This document shows, in pieces, positions 1 to 8,610 of a stretch of 64,000 nucleotides of DNA. The notes below the pieces were generated by a model that did not search any database, had not been told where the DNA came from, and saw only the letters and a program-made list of their open reading frames with translations. The number at the start of each line of letters is the position of its first letter. The first letter of the stretch is position 1. The translations under genes and the position numbers were made by a program. The stretch comes from Yersinia aldovae ATCC 35236. Lineage in GTDB: Bacteria; Pseudomonadota; Gammaproteobacteria; Enterobacterales; Enterobacteriaceae. Location: contig NZ_ACCB01000001.1 of the NCBI RefSeq assembly GCF_000173735.1, positions 124,001-188,000 on the forward strand. The letters are read 5' to 3'.

Positions 1-29
1 TTTTGAGATTGAGTGTCGCGGTTTGGCAT
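1..29 (-). CDS. cmoA: CmoA, carboxy-S-adenosyl-L-methionine synthase (5' end only)
   Basis: Only the first nine codons lie in the window, reading MPNRDTQSQ on the minus strand before the sequence ends. This matches my memory of the N-terminus of Yersinia CmoA, which is longer than that of E. coli. The position also fits, since cmoA follows yecN on the same strand in E. coli. CmoA makes carboxy-SAM for the CmoB-dependent modification of wobble uridine in tRNA. A TATAGT hexamer at 72-67 on the minus strand could be its -10 element. The call rests on very few residues plus synteny. Confidence 0.65.
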
Positions 30-155
30 GACTGTCTTTGGAATAAACAAGAAATTTAAGCCGCATACTATAGCAGAAAGTGGCACCAATAAGAGCAGGA
101 AGCCGTACAAATAAGCGCGATAAAGTGGTTTTAGCCCGTGGGGATTAATCATGAA

Positions 156-172
156 GGCGGCCATAAGCCGCC
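156..172 (-). terminator. Small hairpin downstream of yecN
   Basis: GGCGGC and GCCGCC form a perfect 6-bp stem around a 5-base loop. It lies between yecN and cmoA. There is no T-tract after it on the minus strand, so it is at best a weak terminator or an mRNA 3' end structure. Confidence 0.3.
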
Positions 173-241
173 CGGACTTGCGGTTGTTCTGGATGCCTGA
201 ACGTAGAATACAGATAAACAGAGCAGGTACTGCTACGCGGA

Positions 242-637
242 TCAGGTCAAACTAAAAACCTGATCCCAAGGTAAATAGTAAGTATTTGCAATAACCATTA
301 AAACCAAAGAAACATAAGTGGCACTCATCCCCGAGCGACGCCAGCGAATCTCACGATGACGCAAACCGTAATAATGCAACAGGCGACCGGTTATCAGCAT
401 TAATCCGCAAATATGGATCATCCAGGTCTCGGCACCATTCATTTCCATCATAATGAGCAAAATGACAGCAATAGGTATGTATTCTACAGCGTTACCATGT
501 ACACGGATGGCGGTCTGTAATTCATAAAAGCCACCGTCGCCATAAGCGACTCGGTACTGGTTTCTCAATTTAACCACATCAAATGAAAGCTTGATCAATA
601 ACAGTGCGCCCAACACCACATAAAGCGAGCTAACCAT
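242..637 (-). CDS. yecN: YecN, MAPEG-family inner-membrane protein
   Basis: A 131-residue MAPEG-family membrane protein, the same length as E. coli YecN. The start is placed at MVSSLYVV because the family begins there; an upstream in-frame ATG would add 17 unconserved residues. Hydrophobic segments occur at about residues 1-20, 55-75, 78-95 and 108-125. The central stretch RNQYRVAYGDGG followed by IRVHGNAVEYIP is the family signature. MAPEG proteins include glutathione-linked enzymes of eicosanoid metabolism, but the role of YecN itself is not established. It sits between yecE and cmoA as in E. coli. Confidence 0.9.
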   Translation of the reverse strand: MVSSLYVVLGALLLIKLSFDVVKLRNQYRVAYGDGGFYELQTAIRVHGNAVEYIPIAVILLIMMEMNGAETWMIHICGLMLITGRLLHYYGLRHREIRWRRSGMSATYVSLVLMVIANTYYLPWDQVFSLT

Positions 638-761
638 TTTCAACTCCATTGCCCAACATAGACCGGCCGAATAATGATAACCGCACACTGGGTTACTGTC
701 GCTAGAAAAATGGACAGAATGTCATTTCTTTAGGTTGTGTTTAGTGTCTGGAAAGATGAAC

Positions 762-1577
762 TTAAAACAGTGTCTCTTGCTCAGGCCAATCCGGTGGTGC
801 GGCTAATGTTGGTATCAGCGCGGCCAGGTGCTGCCAAATCTTCTGTGCCTGCTGTGGCGAGTCACCGTTATCGGGGGTGTGGATGAAGACATAAGGTTGA
901 TATTGCTGTGCCCACAAGGGCAGTTTCTGCATCCACGGTGAGAATAGCGCCAGATTATCATCCAGTTGGTCACCACCAATAAACCGCACCAGAGGCTGGC
1001 CGGCGGTGACCACGGCATGAACCGGCAAACGTGGCTTCTTACTTTGCGCATCACGCACCGCAGCGGTTGACGGTTTTGCCGCATGAATAGGGCGGCTATC
1101 TAATATCACCCGATTGATTGAACGCTGGTGTAAGCCTTGATTAAGGGCTAACTCAGCGGACCCTTTGGCAAAAAATTCAGGATGGCGCACTTCGACCGCA
1201 TAATGGAAACCCACAGGTAATTTATCGAGAAATTGCCACAGACGATTCAACTCATTTGGCCCGAAAGCGGCGGGTAACTGCAACCACAACTGACCAATGC
1301 GGTCATGCAATGGGGCCAGACAGTGGTAAAAAGCCTGCAAATCTTTATCACAGTCACGCAGGGCCGCTTGATGGCTGATGGTAGAGGGGAATTTAAAGCA
1401 AAAGCGGAAGTTATCGGGTGTCATATCGTGCCAGCGTTGTACTATTTCCAGCCGTGGCAGTGCATAAAAAGTAGTATTTCCTTCAACACAGTTAAAGTAG
1501 CGGCTGTAATCCGCCAAGTCCTTGATACCCAATCGGTTCCAGGTTGGGTGGTGCCATTGCGGCAGTCCTATATACAT
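762..1577 (-). CDS. yecE: YecE, DUF72 family protein
   Basis: A 271-residue DUF72 protein, close to the 272 residues of E. coli YecE. It starts MYIGLPQWHHPTW and contains the family stretch NCVEGNTTFYALP near residue 30 and a conserved YAVEVRHPEFF segment around residue 125. DUF72 proteins have a TIM-barrel-like fold and no agreed biochemical function. The start codon lies directly beside an ERIC element at 1580-1705, whose end supplies the purine-rich AAGGG just upstream, so translation initiation probably uses repeat-derived sequence. In E. coli yecD and yecE are adjacent; here the ERIC lies between them. Confidence 0.9.
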   Translation of the reverse strand: MYIGLPQWHHPTWNRLGIKDLADYSRYFNCVEGNTTFYALPRLEIVQRWHDMTPDNFRFCFKFPSTISHQAALRDCDKDLQAFYHCLAPLHDRIGQLWLQLPAAFGPNELNRLWQFLDKLPVGFHYAVEVRHPEFFAKGSAELALNQGLHQRSINRVILDSRPIHAAKPSTAAVRDAQSKKPRLPVHAVVTAGQPLVRFIGGDQLDDNLALFSPWMQKLPLWAQQYQPYVFIHTPDNGDSPQQAQKIWQHLAALIPTLAAPPDWPEQETLF

Positions 1578-1579
1578 CT

Positions 1580-1705
1580 TTTACCCTTCTTACTTGGCGC
1601 TACAGCGTTGTTAGCTGCATTCACGTACCCGAATCACTGACCAACGTCAGCTCATCGGGATTTTTTCATTTGCTGCCTGGCTGTAACGCCAATTAGTTTG
1701 GATAT
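1580..1705. repeat. ERIC element (about 126 bp) between yecD and yecE
   Basis: The core reads CCCGAATCACTGACC then GTCAGCTCATCGGGAT, the inverted ERIC core of a GGTAAGTGATTCGGG-type hairpin. Degenerate ends resemble TATACCC and GGATATT. The size agrees with the 127-bp ERIC consensus. When transcribed such elements form long hairpins that can affect mRNA stability of the flanking genes. Confidence 0.8.
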
Positions 1706-1750
1706 TCCATTGCTACTAGACGTTGCCGCGTTGTTAGCACAAATTTAACG

Positions 1751-2325
1751 TTAAGCGCTCAGGGCTGCAAGGATCTCGGTACTGTTGCGTACGCGGGAGA
1801 TGCGGGGGAAGATTTTTTCAACCGCGAATTGCTGCATTTCAGCGCTGGCAGTACTGCAACCATCTTCTGCAATCACTAGTTCATAACCGTGCTCCCAGGC
1901 GGCGCGGGCGGTGGATTCAACGCCAATATTGGTAGCAATTCCCGCCAGTACGATGGTTTTGATCCCGCGGCGACGCAGTTGTAAATCTAAATCGGTACCG
2001 TAAAACGCCCCCATTGGTGTTTTATCACTTTGATATCGCTATCTGTCACCGCCAGCTCTGGCGGGAAAGCCCACCATGACTCAGGTAAACGTCCCGCCGG
2101 GCTAGGGTTGGGCTGGTCGACAGGTTGTTTCAGCGCCTCAGCAAATGAGTCTGACCAACCCACGCGCACGAAAACCACCGGGGCACCGAGCTTGCGAAAG
2201 CGTTCTGCCAGGCCAGCATTGGTCGTGACGAGCTGTTCTGCACTGTAAGGGGCTTTAGCAAAGGGTAAAATTCCCTGTTGCAAATCAATCAGTACCAATG
2301 CGGTGGTTTTTGCATCAAGTTTCAT
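1751..2325 (-). pseudogene. yecD: YecD, isochorismatase-family hydrolase, frameshifted
   Basis: Two overlapping reading frames together encode a complete 191-residue YecD-like cysteine hydrolase (E. coli 188). The first frame starts [18 protein letters not shown] and reaches IKVIKHQWG, then reads into a stop. The second frame picks up exactly there with [16 protein letters not shown] and runs to the normal end, including [17 protein letters not shown] with the region of the isochorismatase fold that normally carries the nucleophile position. The join is a run of five C at 2008-2012; six would restore the frame. Because the rest of the gene is intact, a one-base sequencing error is as likely as a real mutation. 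Substrate is unknown for this family member. Confidence 0.85.
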
Positions 2326-2497
2326 GGTGTTATACCTTGGTATCATTGGAGAAATTCTGGACGATAGACTTCATCTGTTGACCAGTTTATGCCAACAAAT
2401 GTTATCGGACAGACCTTGTGAGGGGATAATTTTGTTAAATGATGTGTTAAAACAGCAATGAAAACGTTTTTGTCGTGCCTGAGCTGTGCGTTCGCTC

Positions 2498-2526
2498 TTA
2501 TCTACGCCACGAATTTCCTTTATAAT
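2498..2526 (+). promoter_or_regulatory. Candidate promoter for aspS
   Basis: A perfect TATAAT at 2521-2526 is preceded, after 17 bases, by TTATCT at 2498-2503, which matches three of six -35 positions. If used, it would give a leader of roughly 360 bases before aspS. The stretch from 2326 to 2897 holds no gene that I can support. Confidence 0.45.
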
Positions 2527-2845
2527 GACTCCCTTTTTTCAACACTCTTTAATCCTAATACCTGTACATATATGCCTATATATGACTTTTTTTGGATAAA
2601 ATAGGGCGTGTAGCGCATGCAACCATCGATTAGAGAAATTACAGAAATTTTCTGACGCGCCGCTGACTCAATGTCCTGCGTGTCATCAGCCCGCGTTAAC
2701 GAAACTTATCTCTGCGGCTGGCATTCAATTGCAAGGTCCGGTTGGTACGCGACAGATTTCAAACCGGGCAGTAACAACAAACCAGATAATAAGAGTAAAC
2801 CAGACAGTAGTAGCTGAGGCTCAAATTAGGGCTCATCAGAAAACA

Positions 2846-2873
2846 GCCGCACGGAGTGCAGAACGCGTGCGGC
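2846..2873 (+). promoter_or_regulatory. Hairpin in the aspS leader next to the ribosome binding site
   Basis: GCCGCACG at 2846-2853 pairs perfectly with CGTGCGGC at 2866-2873 around a 12-base loop, ending 24 bases before the aspS start. The ribosome binding site AAAAGGA follows it. There is no T-tract, so a translational or stability role is more likely than termination. Function is inferred from position only. Confidence 0.45.
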
Positions 2874-2897
2874 ATCGGCTGAGTAAAAGGATATTGT

Positions 2898-4694
2898 ATG
2901 CGTACTGAGTATTGCGGGCAGTTGAATCTGTCCCACGTAGGCCAGGAAGTGACACTTTGCGGTTGGGTTAATCGTCGTCGTGACCTCGGTGGCCTAATTT
3001 TTATCGATATGCGCGATCGCGAAGGTATTGTACAGGTATTCTTCGATCCGGATCAGAATGCGGCTTATAAGCAAGCCTCTGAACTGCGTAATGAGTTCTG
3101 TATCCAGATAGCCGGTACTGTGCGCGCACGTCCCGACAGCCAAATCAATAAAGATATGTCGACCGGTGAAGTGGAAATCTTTGCCAATACACTGAATATC
3201 ATTAACCGTTCTGAGCCGTTGCCACTGGACTCTAATCAGATCAACAGCGAAGAGCAGCGCCTGAAGTATCGCTATCTGGACTTGCGCCGTCCTGAAATGG
3301 CCGACCGCCTGAAAACGCGCGCTAAAATTACCAGTTTTGTCCGCCGTTTTATGGATAGCCACGGTTTCCTGGATATTGAAACCCCGATGCTGACCAAAGC
3401 AACGCCGGAAGGCGCGCGTGACTATCTGGTGCCAAGCCGGGTGCATAAAGGCAAGTTCTATGCATTGCCGCAGTCACCGCAGCTATTCAAACAACTGCTG
3501 ATGATGTCTGGTTTTGACCGCTACTATCAGATTGTAAAATGCTTCCGCGATGAAGATTTACGTGCTGACCGTCAGCCAGAATTTACTCAGATCGATGTTG
3601 AAACCTCTTTTATGACCGCCGACCAAGTGCGTGAAGTGATGGAGAAGCTGGTGCGCGAACTGTGGCAGGAGACCAAAGGTGTGGATCTGGGCGATTTCCC
3701 GGTGATGACCTTTGCTGAAGCCATGCGTCGTTACGGTTCTGATAAGCCGGATCTGCGCAACCCAATGGAATTGGTTGATGTCGCTGATTTAGTTAAAGAT
3801 GTCGAGTTTAAAGTCTTCTCTGGCCCGGCCAATGACGCCAAAGGTCGCGTTGCAGCACTGCGCGTACCAGGTGGCGCGCAAGTCACGCGTAAGCAAATTG
3901 ACGAATACGGTCAGTTTGTCAGCATTTATGGCGCAAAAGGCTTGGCATGGCTGAAAGTCAATGACCGTGCCGCTGGCGTTGAAGGCGTACAAAGCCCGAT
4001 CGCGAAATTCCTCAGTGCTGACGTGCTGGAAGCGATTCTGGCCCGCACTCAGGCTGAAAGCGGCGATATCCTGTTCTTTGGTGCCGACAGCTATAAAGTG
4101 GTGACAGATGCGATGGGCGCATTGCGCCTGAAAGTGGGCCGTGATCTGGCATTGACCCACTTGAACACTTGGGCGCCGCTATGGGTGGTTGACTTCCCGA
4201 TGTTCGAAGATGATAGCGAAGGCGGCTTGTCTGCCATGCATCACCCGTTCACCGCGCCTAAAGACATGAGTCCGGAGCAGTTGGCTGCGGCACCGACCAC
4301 CGCGATTGCCAATGCTTACGATATGGTCATCAACGGTTATGAAGTCGGCGGCGGTTCAGTGCGTATTCACCGCACTGAAATGCAGCAGCAAGTGTTTGGT
4401 ATTCTGGGTATCAATGAACACGAACAGCGCGAGAAGTTTGGCTTCCTGCTGGATGCCTTGAAATTCGGCACCCCACCCCATGCAGGCCTGGCTTTTGGTT
4501 TGGATCGTCTGGTGATGCTGTTGACCGGTACTGATAACATTCGTGATGTTATTGCCTTCCCGAAAACCACGGCTGCGGCTTGCCTGATGACTGATGCGCC
4601 AAGTTTTGCCAATCCTGCTTCACTGCAAGAGCTGTCTATCAGCGTGGTAGCGAAGAAAGGGGCAACAGACGTAGCGGAAGAAGAGAATCAGTAA
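2898..4694 (+). CDS. aspS: Aspartyl-tRNA synthetase
   Basis: A 598-residue class IIb aminoacyl-tRNA synthetase that charges tRNA-Asp with aspartate in the cytoplasm (E. coli 590). The N-terminal OB-fold anticodon-binding domain covers about residues 1-105 ([23 protein letters not shown]). The catalytic core carries motif 2 in [19 protein letters not shown] near residue 217 and motif 3 in [13 protein letters not shown] near residue 533. The bacterial GAD insertion lies between about residues 290 and 415. The C-terminal tail is slightly longer than in E. coli. The start [10 protein letters not shown] matches the family and has a good AAAAGGA site. The gene is followed after ten bases by an ERIC element. 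Confidence 0.98.
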   Translation: MRTEYCGQLNLSHVGQEVTLCGWVNRRRDLGGLIFIDMRDREGIVQVFFDPDQNAAYKQASELRNEFCIQIAGTVRARPDSQINKDMSTGEVEIFANTLNIINRSEPLPLDSNQINSEEQRLKYRYLDLRRPEMADRLKTRAKITSFVRRFMDSHGFLDIETPMLTKATPEGARDYLVPSRVHKGKFYALPQSPQLFKQLLMMSGFDRYYQIVKCFRDEDLRADRQPEFTQIDVETSFMTADQVREVMEKLVRELWQETKGVDLGDFPVMTFAEAMRRYGSDKPDLRNPMELVDVADLVKDVEFKVFSGPANDAKGRVAALRVPGGAQVTRKQIDEYGQFVSIYGAKGLAWLKVNDRAAGVEGVQSPIAKFLSADVLEAILARTQAESGDILFFGADSYKVVTDAMGALRLKVGRDLALTHLNTWAPLWVVDFPMFEDDSEGGLSAMHHPFTAPKDMSPEQLAAAPTTAIANAYDMVINGYEVGGGSVRIHRTEMQQQVFGILGINEHEQREKFGFLLDALKFGTPPHAGLAFGLDRLVMLLTGTDNIRDVIAFPKTTAAACLMTDAPSFANPASLQELSISVVAKKGATDVAEEENQ

Positions 4695-4703
4695 TGAATT
4701 ATA

Positions 4704-4903
4704 TATACCCAATAGATTTCAAGATGCAAGAAGGCGGCAAGCAAGATACAAATCGGTCGGGAACCGATTTGAACAGCATTTATGCTGCCCGCAGGGGGAG
4801 CCTCAGGGATGAGGCTCATTAATCCCGATGAGCTTACACCGGTAAGTGATTCGGATGATTGAGCGAAGCCAACACACTTGCAGTTTGAAAGATGACGGGT
4901 ATA
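4704..4903. repeat. Long-form ERIC element between aspS and nudB
   Basis: The element runs from TATACCC at 4704 to GGGTATA at 4903. The terminal parts are imperfect inverted repeats (TTTCAAGATGCAAG against CTTGCAGTTTGAAA). The ERIC core AATCCCGATGAGCTTAC then GTAAGTGATTCGG is at about 4821-4856. At 200 bp it exceeds the usual 127 bp by an internal stretch of about 70 bp that contains its own short hairpins. The same extra stretch recurs after zwf. Its right end overlaps the first six codons of nudB. Confidence 0.85.
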
Positions 4904-5336
4904 AGCGCCCCGAATCAATACTGGCGATTATCTACGCCAGATCCAGTGGTCGGGTGTTGATGTTGCAACGGCGTGATGATCCTGATTTCTGGCAGTCGGT
5001 GACCGGCAGTCTGGAAGAGGGGAAGCGCCGCGGCAAACCGCACAGCGCGAAGTAAAGGAAGAAGTCGGCATTGATATACTGGGTGAAAACCTTGATCTAC
5101 TCGACTGCCAGCGTTGTGTGGAATTTGAACTCTTTGTGCATTTGCGCCGTCGCTATGCGCCGGGTGTTACGCGGAATAAAGAACATTGGTTCTGTCTGGC
5201 GTTACCCGAAGAGCGGGATGTGGTTATCACCGAACATCTTGCCTACCAGTGGTTAGATGCTGCAGATGCCGCAGCATTAACTAAATCCTGGAGTAATCAG
5301 CAAGCGATTGAAGAGTATGTTCTTTATTCAAGCTAG
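4885..5336 (+). pseudogene. nudB: NudB, dihydroneopterin triphosphate pyrophosphohydrolase, frameshifted
   Basis: The two frames join into a complete 150-residue Nudix hydrolase, the length of E. coli NudB, which removes pyrophosphate from dihydroneopterin triphosphate in folate synthesis. The first frame gives KRPESILAIIYA and LMLQRRDDPDFWQSVTGSLEEG; the second continues with the Nudix-box part REVKEEVGID, then VEFELFVHLRRRYAPGVTRN to the end. The break is a run of four G at 5019-5022 inside the Nudix box, where five restore the frame. The best start is a TTG at 4885 (LKDDGYKRP against MKDKVYKRP in E. coli). That TTG lies inside the end of the ERIC element. Likely a sequencing error. Confidence 0.85.
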
Positions 5337-5357
5337 TATTTTTGGAGATAGTTATTT

Positions 5358-6101
5358 ATGGCAGGTCATAGTAAATGGGCCAACACAAAACACCGCAAAG
5401 CGGCACAGGATGCTAAGCGCGGTAAGATTTTCACTAAAATTATCCGTGAGCTGGTGACTGCGGCACGTCTGGGTGGTGGTGATCCCGGTGCAAACCCACG
5501 TTTACGTGCGGCCATCGATAAAGCGTTATCGAATAATATGACGCGTGACACCCTGAACCGCGCAATTGCCCGTGGTGTTGGTGGTGACGAAGATAACAAT
5601 ATGGAAACCATTATTTACGAAGGCTACGGACCTGGCGGCACTGCCGTGATGGTTGAATGTCTGAGTGATAACCGTAACCGTACCGTATCTGAAGTCCGCC
5701 ATGCATTCACTAAGACCGGCGGTAATTTGGGAACCGATGGTTCTGTTTCCTATCTGTTTACCAAAAAAGGCGTCATTTCTTACGCACCAGGTTTGGCTGA
5801 AGATACCGTGATGGATGCGGCATTGGAAGCGGGTGCCGATGATATCGTGGTATATGATGACGGTGCTATTGACGTGTTCACGGCTTGGGAGTCACTGGGC
5901 GCGGTGAAAGATGCTTTGGATGCAACGGGTCTGGTGGCAGAAGGTGCTGAAGTTGCGTTGATTCCATCAACCAAAGCGGATTTGGATGCGGAAACCGCAC
6001 CAAAACTGTTGCGTTTGATTGATATGCTGGAAGATTCTGATGATGTGCAAGAGGTTTACCATAACGGTGAAATCTCTGATGAAGTGGCTGCAACGTTGTA
6101 A
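5358..6101 (+). CDS. yebC: YebC/TACO1-family protein
   Basis: A 247-residue YebC-family protein that starts [23 protein letters not shown], the strongly conserved family N-terminus. The acidic middle contains [23 protein letters not shown] around residue 95. YebC has been annotated as a transcription factor; more recent work on the family links it to helping ribosomes through difficult stretches such as polyproline, as TACO1 does in mitochondria. It lies 21 bases after nudB and upstream of ruvC, as in E. coli, with a GGAGATAG site before the ATG. Confidence 0.95.
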   Translation: MAGHSKWANTKHRKAAQDAKRGKIFTKIIRELVTAARLGGGDPGANPRLRAAIDKALSNNMTRDTLNRAIARGVGGDEDNNMETIIYEGYGPGGTAVMVECLSDNRNRTVSEVRHAFTKTGGNLGTDGSVSYLFTKKGVISYAPGLAEDTVMDAALEAGADDIVVYDDGAIDVFTAWESLGAVKDALDATGLVAEGAEVALIPSTKADLDAETAPKLLRLIDMLEDSDDVQEVYHNGEISDEVAATL

Positions 6102-6147
6102 CGCAGCGTGGTTTGATCCTACTCTTTAACGCGATATATCATCATCT

Positions 6148-6174
6148 CTGGCCGCGCGATGTGGCCAGTGTTTT
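6148..6174 (+). terminator. Weak hairpin with short T-tract after yebC
   Basis: CTGGCC at 6148-6153 pairs with GGCCAG at 6163-6168, followed by TGTTTT. The stem is only 6 bp with a 9-base loop, so partial read-through to ruvC is likely. Confidence 0.4.
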
Positions 6175-6278
6175 AGAGGTATTACAGATTTTGTGTGGCT
6201 GTAATGCCTTTATCCAACGATTTCACCGAACGTTATCTCGTTGAGAAGCAATGCGGCAAACAAGGTAAACAAACAGGC

Positions 6279-6800
6279 ATGGCGATCATCTTAGGCATTG
6301 ATCCCGGTTCTCGTGTCACCGGTTATGGCGTTATTCGCCAACAAGGTCGTCAACTCATCTATCTGGGCAGTGGCTGTATCCGCACGGTAGTTGATGACAT
6401 GCCGACTCGCCTGAAACTGATTTATGCAGGTGTCACTGAAATTATCACTCAGTTCCAACCTGATTTTTTTGCTATCGAACAGGTGTTTATGGCGAAGAAC
6501 CCTGACTCAGCGTTAAAACTGGGGCAGGCGCGTGGTGCGGCGATTGTGGCGGCGGTAAACCTGAATTTACCGGTTTCTGAGTACGCCGCCCGTCAGGTCA
6601 AACAGACGGTAGTAGGCACCGGTGCGGCGGAAAAAAGCCAGGTGCAACACATGGTGCGCTCACTGCTAAAACTGCCTGCCAACCCTCAGGCGGATGCCGC
6701 AGATGCACTGGCAATTGCCATAACCCATTGCCATCTGAGCCAAAATACCCTGCGATTGGGCAATGACCAAATGGTGTTGGCGCGCGGCAGAATTCGTTAA
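6279..6800 (+). CDS. ruvC: RuvC, Holliday junction endonuclease
   Basis: RuvC cuts Holliday junctions symmetrically, acting with the RuvAB motor. The 173-residue length equals that of E. coli. The start at [17 protein letters not shown] is chosen because the catalytic Asp7 lies in the conserved ILGIDPG; an upstream ATG at 6195 would add 28 unconserved residues. Other acidic residues appear in FFAIEQVF near residue 66 and in [15 protein letters not shown] near residues 138-141, consistent with the four-carboxylate metal site. It is separated from ruvA by a LexA-type operator, so it probably lies outside the SOS unit as in E. coli. Confidence 0.97.
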   Translation: MAIILGIDPGSRVTGYGVIRQQGRQLIYLGSGCIRTVVDDMPTRLKLIYAGVTEIITQFQPDFFAIEQVFMAKNPDSALKLGQARGAAIVAAVNLNLPVSEYAARQVKQTVVGTGAAEKSQVQHMVRSLLKLPANPQADAADALAIAITHCHLSQNTLRLGNDQMVLARGRIR

Positions 6801-6837
6801 CCCATATTTTAATGCGAGCAGGTTAACTGTTATTGTA

Positions 6838-6863
6838 GGCTGGATATCCATCCAGCCTTTTTT
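6838..6863 (+). promoter_or_regulatory. LexA (SOS) box of ruvAB, also able to fold as a terminator
   Basis: CTGGATATCCATCCAG at 6840-6855 is CTG-N10-CAG, the LexA core, and resembles the E. coli ruvAB operator CTGGATATCTATCCAG. The extended palindrome GGCTGGAT-ATCC-ATCCAGCC is followed by six T at 6858-6863, so the RNA from ruvC would form an 8-bp hairpin with a U-tract. A TATAAA at 6868-6873 is a candidate -10 element of ruvAB. Both readings of the element are directly supported by sequence. Confidence 0.88.
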
Positions 6864-6922
6864 ATGCTATAAACAGCCATTATGTTTATACCCGAATGTG
6901 GGTAAACGAGGAGAGAGTCAAC

Positions 6923-7540
6923 GTGATAGGGCGTCTCAGAGGTATTATTCTGGAAAAACAGCCGCCATTAGTGCTGCTGGAAACAAACGGTGTTGGCTAT
7001 GAAGTCCAATTACCCATGACCTGTTTTTATGAGCTACCTAATGTGGGGCAGGAAGCCATTATCTTTACCCAGTTTGTGGTGCGAGAAGATGCTCAACTGC
7101 TGTACGGTTTTAATGATAAGCAGGAGCGTGCGCTGTTTCGTGAGCTGATTAAAGTGAACGGCGTCGGGCCAAAACTGGCGCTGGCCATCCTTTCCGGAAT
7201 GTCAGCGCAACAGTTTGTGGCTGCGGTTGAACGCGAAGATATCACCACGCTAGTAAAATTACCGGGTGTTGGCAAGAAAACGGCCGAACGACTGGTGGTT
7301 GAAATGAAAGACCGCTTTAAAGGCCTCAATGGTGACTTGTTCAACAATACCGGTGATATTCAGTTGCCTGCCAGCAATTCGTCACAAATCTCAGATGCTG
7401 ATATCGAAGCGGAAGCCGCTTCTGCACTGGTGGCTCTGGGTTATAAACCACAAGAAGCCAGCCGCCTGGTGAGCAAAATTGCCAAACCAGGTGCAGATTG
7501 TGAAACCCTGATCCGCGATGCGCTGCGTTCCGCATTATAA
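6923..7540 (+). CDS. ruvA: RuvA, Holliday junction DNA-binding subunit
   Basis: RuvA forms tetramers that hold the four-way junction open and load the RuvB helicase. The protein is 205 residues (E. coli 203). It starts with GTG ([15 protein letters not shown]), which aligns with [15 protein letters not shown] and is preceded by GAGGAGAGAG. The N-terminal OB-fold spans about 1-64, the paired helix-hairpin-helix motifs are [14 protein letters not shown] (about 78) and [17 protein letters not shown] (about 113), and domain III that contacts RuvB is at 155-205. It heads the SOS-controlled ruvAB operon, 15 bases before ruvB. Confidence 0.97.
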   Translation: MIGRLRGIILEKQPPLVLLETNGVGYEVQLPMTCFYELPNVGQEAIIFTQFVVREDAQLLYGFNDKQERALFRELIKVNGVGPKLALAILSGMSAQQFVAAVEREDITTLVKLPGVGKKTAERLVVEMKDRFKGLNGDLFNNTGDIQLPASNSSQISDADIEAEAASALVALGYKPQEASRLVSKIAKPGADCETLIRDALRSAL

Positions 7541-7555
7541 AGTGAGTTATAAAAG

Positions 7556-8560
7556 ATGATTGAAGCAGACCGCCTGATCTCTGCCAGTGTTATCAGTGAT
7601 GAAGAGAGCATTGACCGGGCTATCCGTCCGAAACTGTTGGCTGAATATGTCGGGCAACCGCATGTTCGCGAACAAATGGAAATCTTTATTCAGGCGGCAA
7701 AGCAGCGTGGTGATGCACTGGACCATGTGCTGATATTCGGGCCTCCGGGGTTGGGTAAAACCACATTGGCTAATATTGTTGCCAATGAAATGGGGGTCAA
7801 TCTGCGTACCACGTCAGGGCCGGTATTGGAAAAAGCCGGTGATTTAGCCGCGATGCTAACCAATCTCGAACCGCACGATGTGTTGTTTATTGATGAAATC
7901 CACCGCTTGTCACCAGTGGTCGAGGAAATCCTCTATCCGGCAATGGAAGATTATCAACTGGATATCATGATTGGTGAAGGCCCGGCTGCACGTTCCATCA
8001 AACTCGACCTTCCGCCGTTTACCTTAATTGGTGCCACCACCCGCGCCGGTTCTTTAACCTCTCCGCTGCGTGACCGCTTTGGTATTGTGCAGCGTCTTGA
8101 ATTTTATCAGGTGGCCGATTTAGAACATATCGTCGCGCGCAGTGCCAAGTGTCTGGGGCTAGAACTAACGGCTGAAGGGGCGCACCAACTGGCTCGCCGC
8201 TCCAGAGGAACCCCGCGTATTACTAACCGCCTGTTGCGTCGTGTGCGTGATTTCGCTGAGGTGCGGGCCGATGGCGCTATCAATGGTGATGTGGCGATGA
8301 AAGCACTGGATATGCTGAATGTCGATGCTGAAGGCTTCGATTTTATGGATCGTAAACTATTGCTGGCCGTTATCGATAAATTTATGGGTGGGCCGGTAGG
8401 ATTGGATAACCTGGCAGCCGCGATTGGCGAGGAGCGGGAAACCATTGAAGATGTGCTGGAGCCGTATTTAATCCAACAAGGTTTTATTCAGCGTACACCG
8501 CGCGGGCGGATTGCCACCAACCATGCTTATAAACACTTTGGTATCACCCGCGAAGAGTGA
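7556..8560 (+). CDS. ruvB: RuvB, Holliday junction branch-migration ATPase
   Basis: RuvB is the hexameric AAA+ motor of branch migration. The 334-residue protein shows Walker [14 protein letters not shown] near residue 62, Walker [12 protein letters not shown] near residue 110, sensor 1 in [20 protein letters not shown] with the arginine finger, and the C-terminal winged-helix DNA-binding domain ending in [13 protein letters not shown]. It follows ruvA after 15 bases and is expected to share its LexA control. Confidence 0.98.
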   Translation: MIEADRLISASVISDEESIDRAIRPKLLAEYVGQPHVREQMEIFIQAAKQRGDALDHVLIFGPPGLGKTTLANIVANEMGVNLRTTSGPVLEKAGDLAAMLTNLEPHDVLFIDEIHRLSPVVEEILYPAMEDYQLDIMIGEGPAARSIKLDLPPFTLIGATTRAGSLTSPLRDRFGIVQRLEFYQVADLEHIVARSAKCLGLELTAEGAHQLARRSRGTPRITNRLLRRVRDFAEVRADGAINGDVAMKALDMLNVDAEGFDFMDRKLLLAVIDKFMGGPVGLDNLAAAIGEERETIEDVLEPYLIQQGFIQRTPRGRIATNHAYKHFGITREE

Positions 8561-8572
8561 GTCTTTTTGATG

Positions 8573-8597
8573 CAGGGCTGGCATTCGCCAAGCCCTG
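8573..8597. terminator. Bulged hairpin between convergent ruvB and dtpB
   Basis: CAGGGCT-GGC and GCC-A-AGCCCTG form a 10-bp stem with one bulged A around ATTC. There is no T-tract on either side. It lies in the 50-base gap between the convergent genes, so a shared 3'-end role is plausible. Confidence 0.4.
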
Positions 8598-8610
8598 GCG
8601 GGTAGGGCTG

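Noticed and set aside
1751-2346. Two separate small hydrolase genes instead of one yecD
   Set aside because: The two frames cover the N- and C-terminal parts of a single YecD sequence and meet at the same codon, so they are one frameshifted gene.
2617-2655. 12-codon ORF (MQPSIREITEIF) in the aspS leader as a leader peptide
   Set aside because: It has no Asp codons, no evident ribosome binding site and no attenuator-type terminator after it.
4704-4903. Repeats at this and the other ERIC sites as CRISPR units or IS remnants
   Set aside because: Single dispersed palindromic copies without spacers or transposase; ends and core match ERIC.
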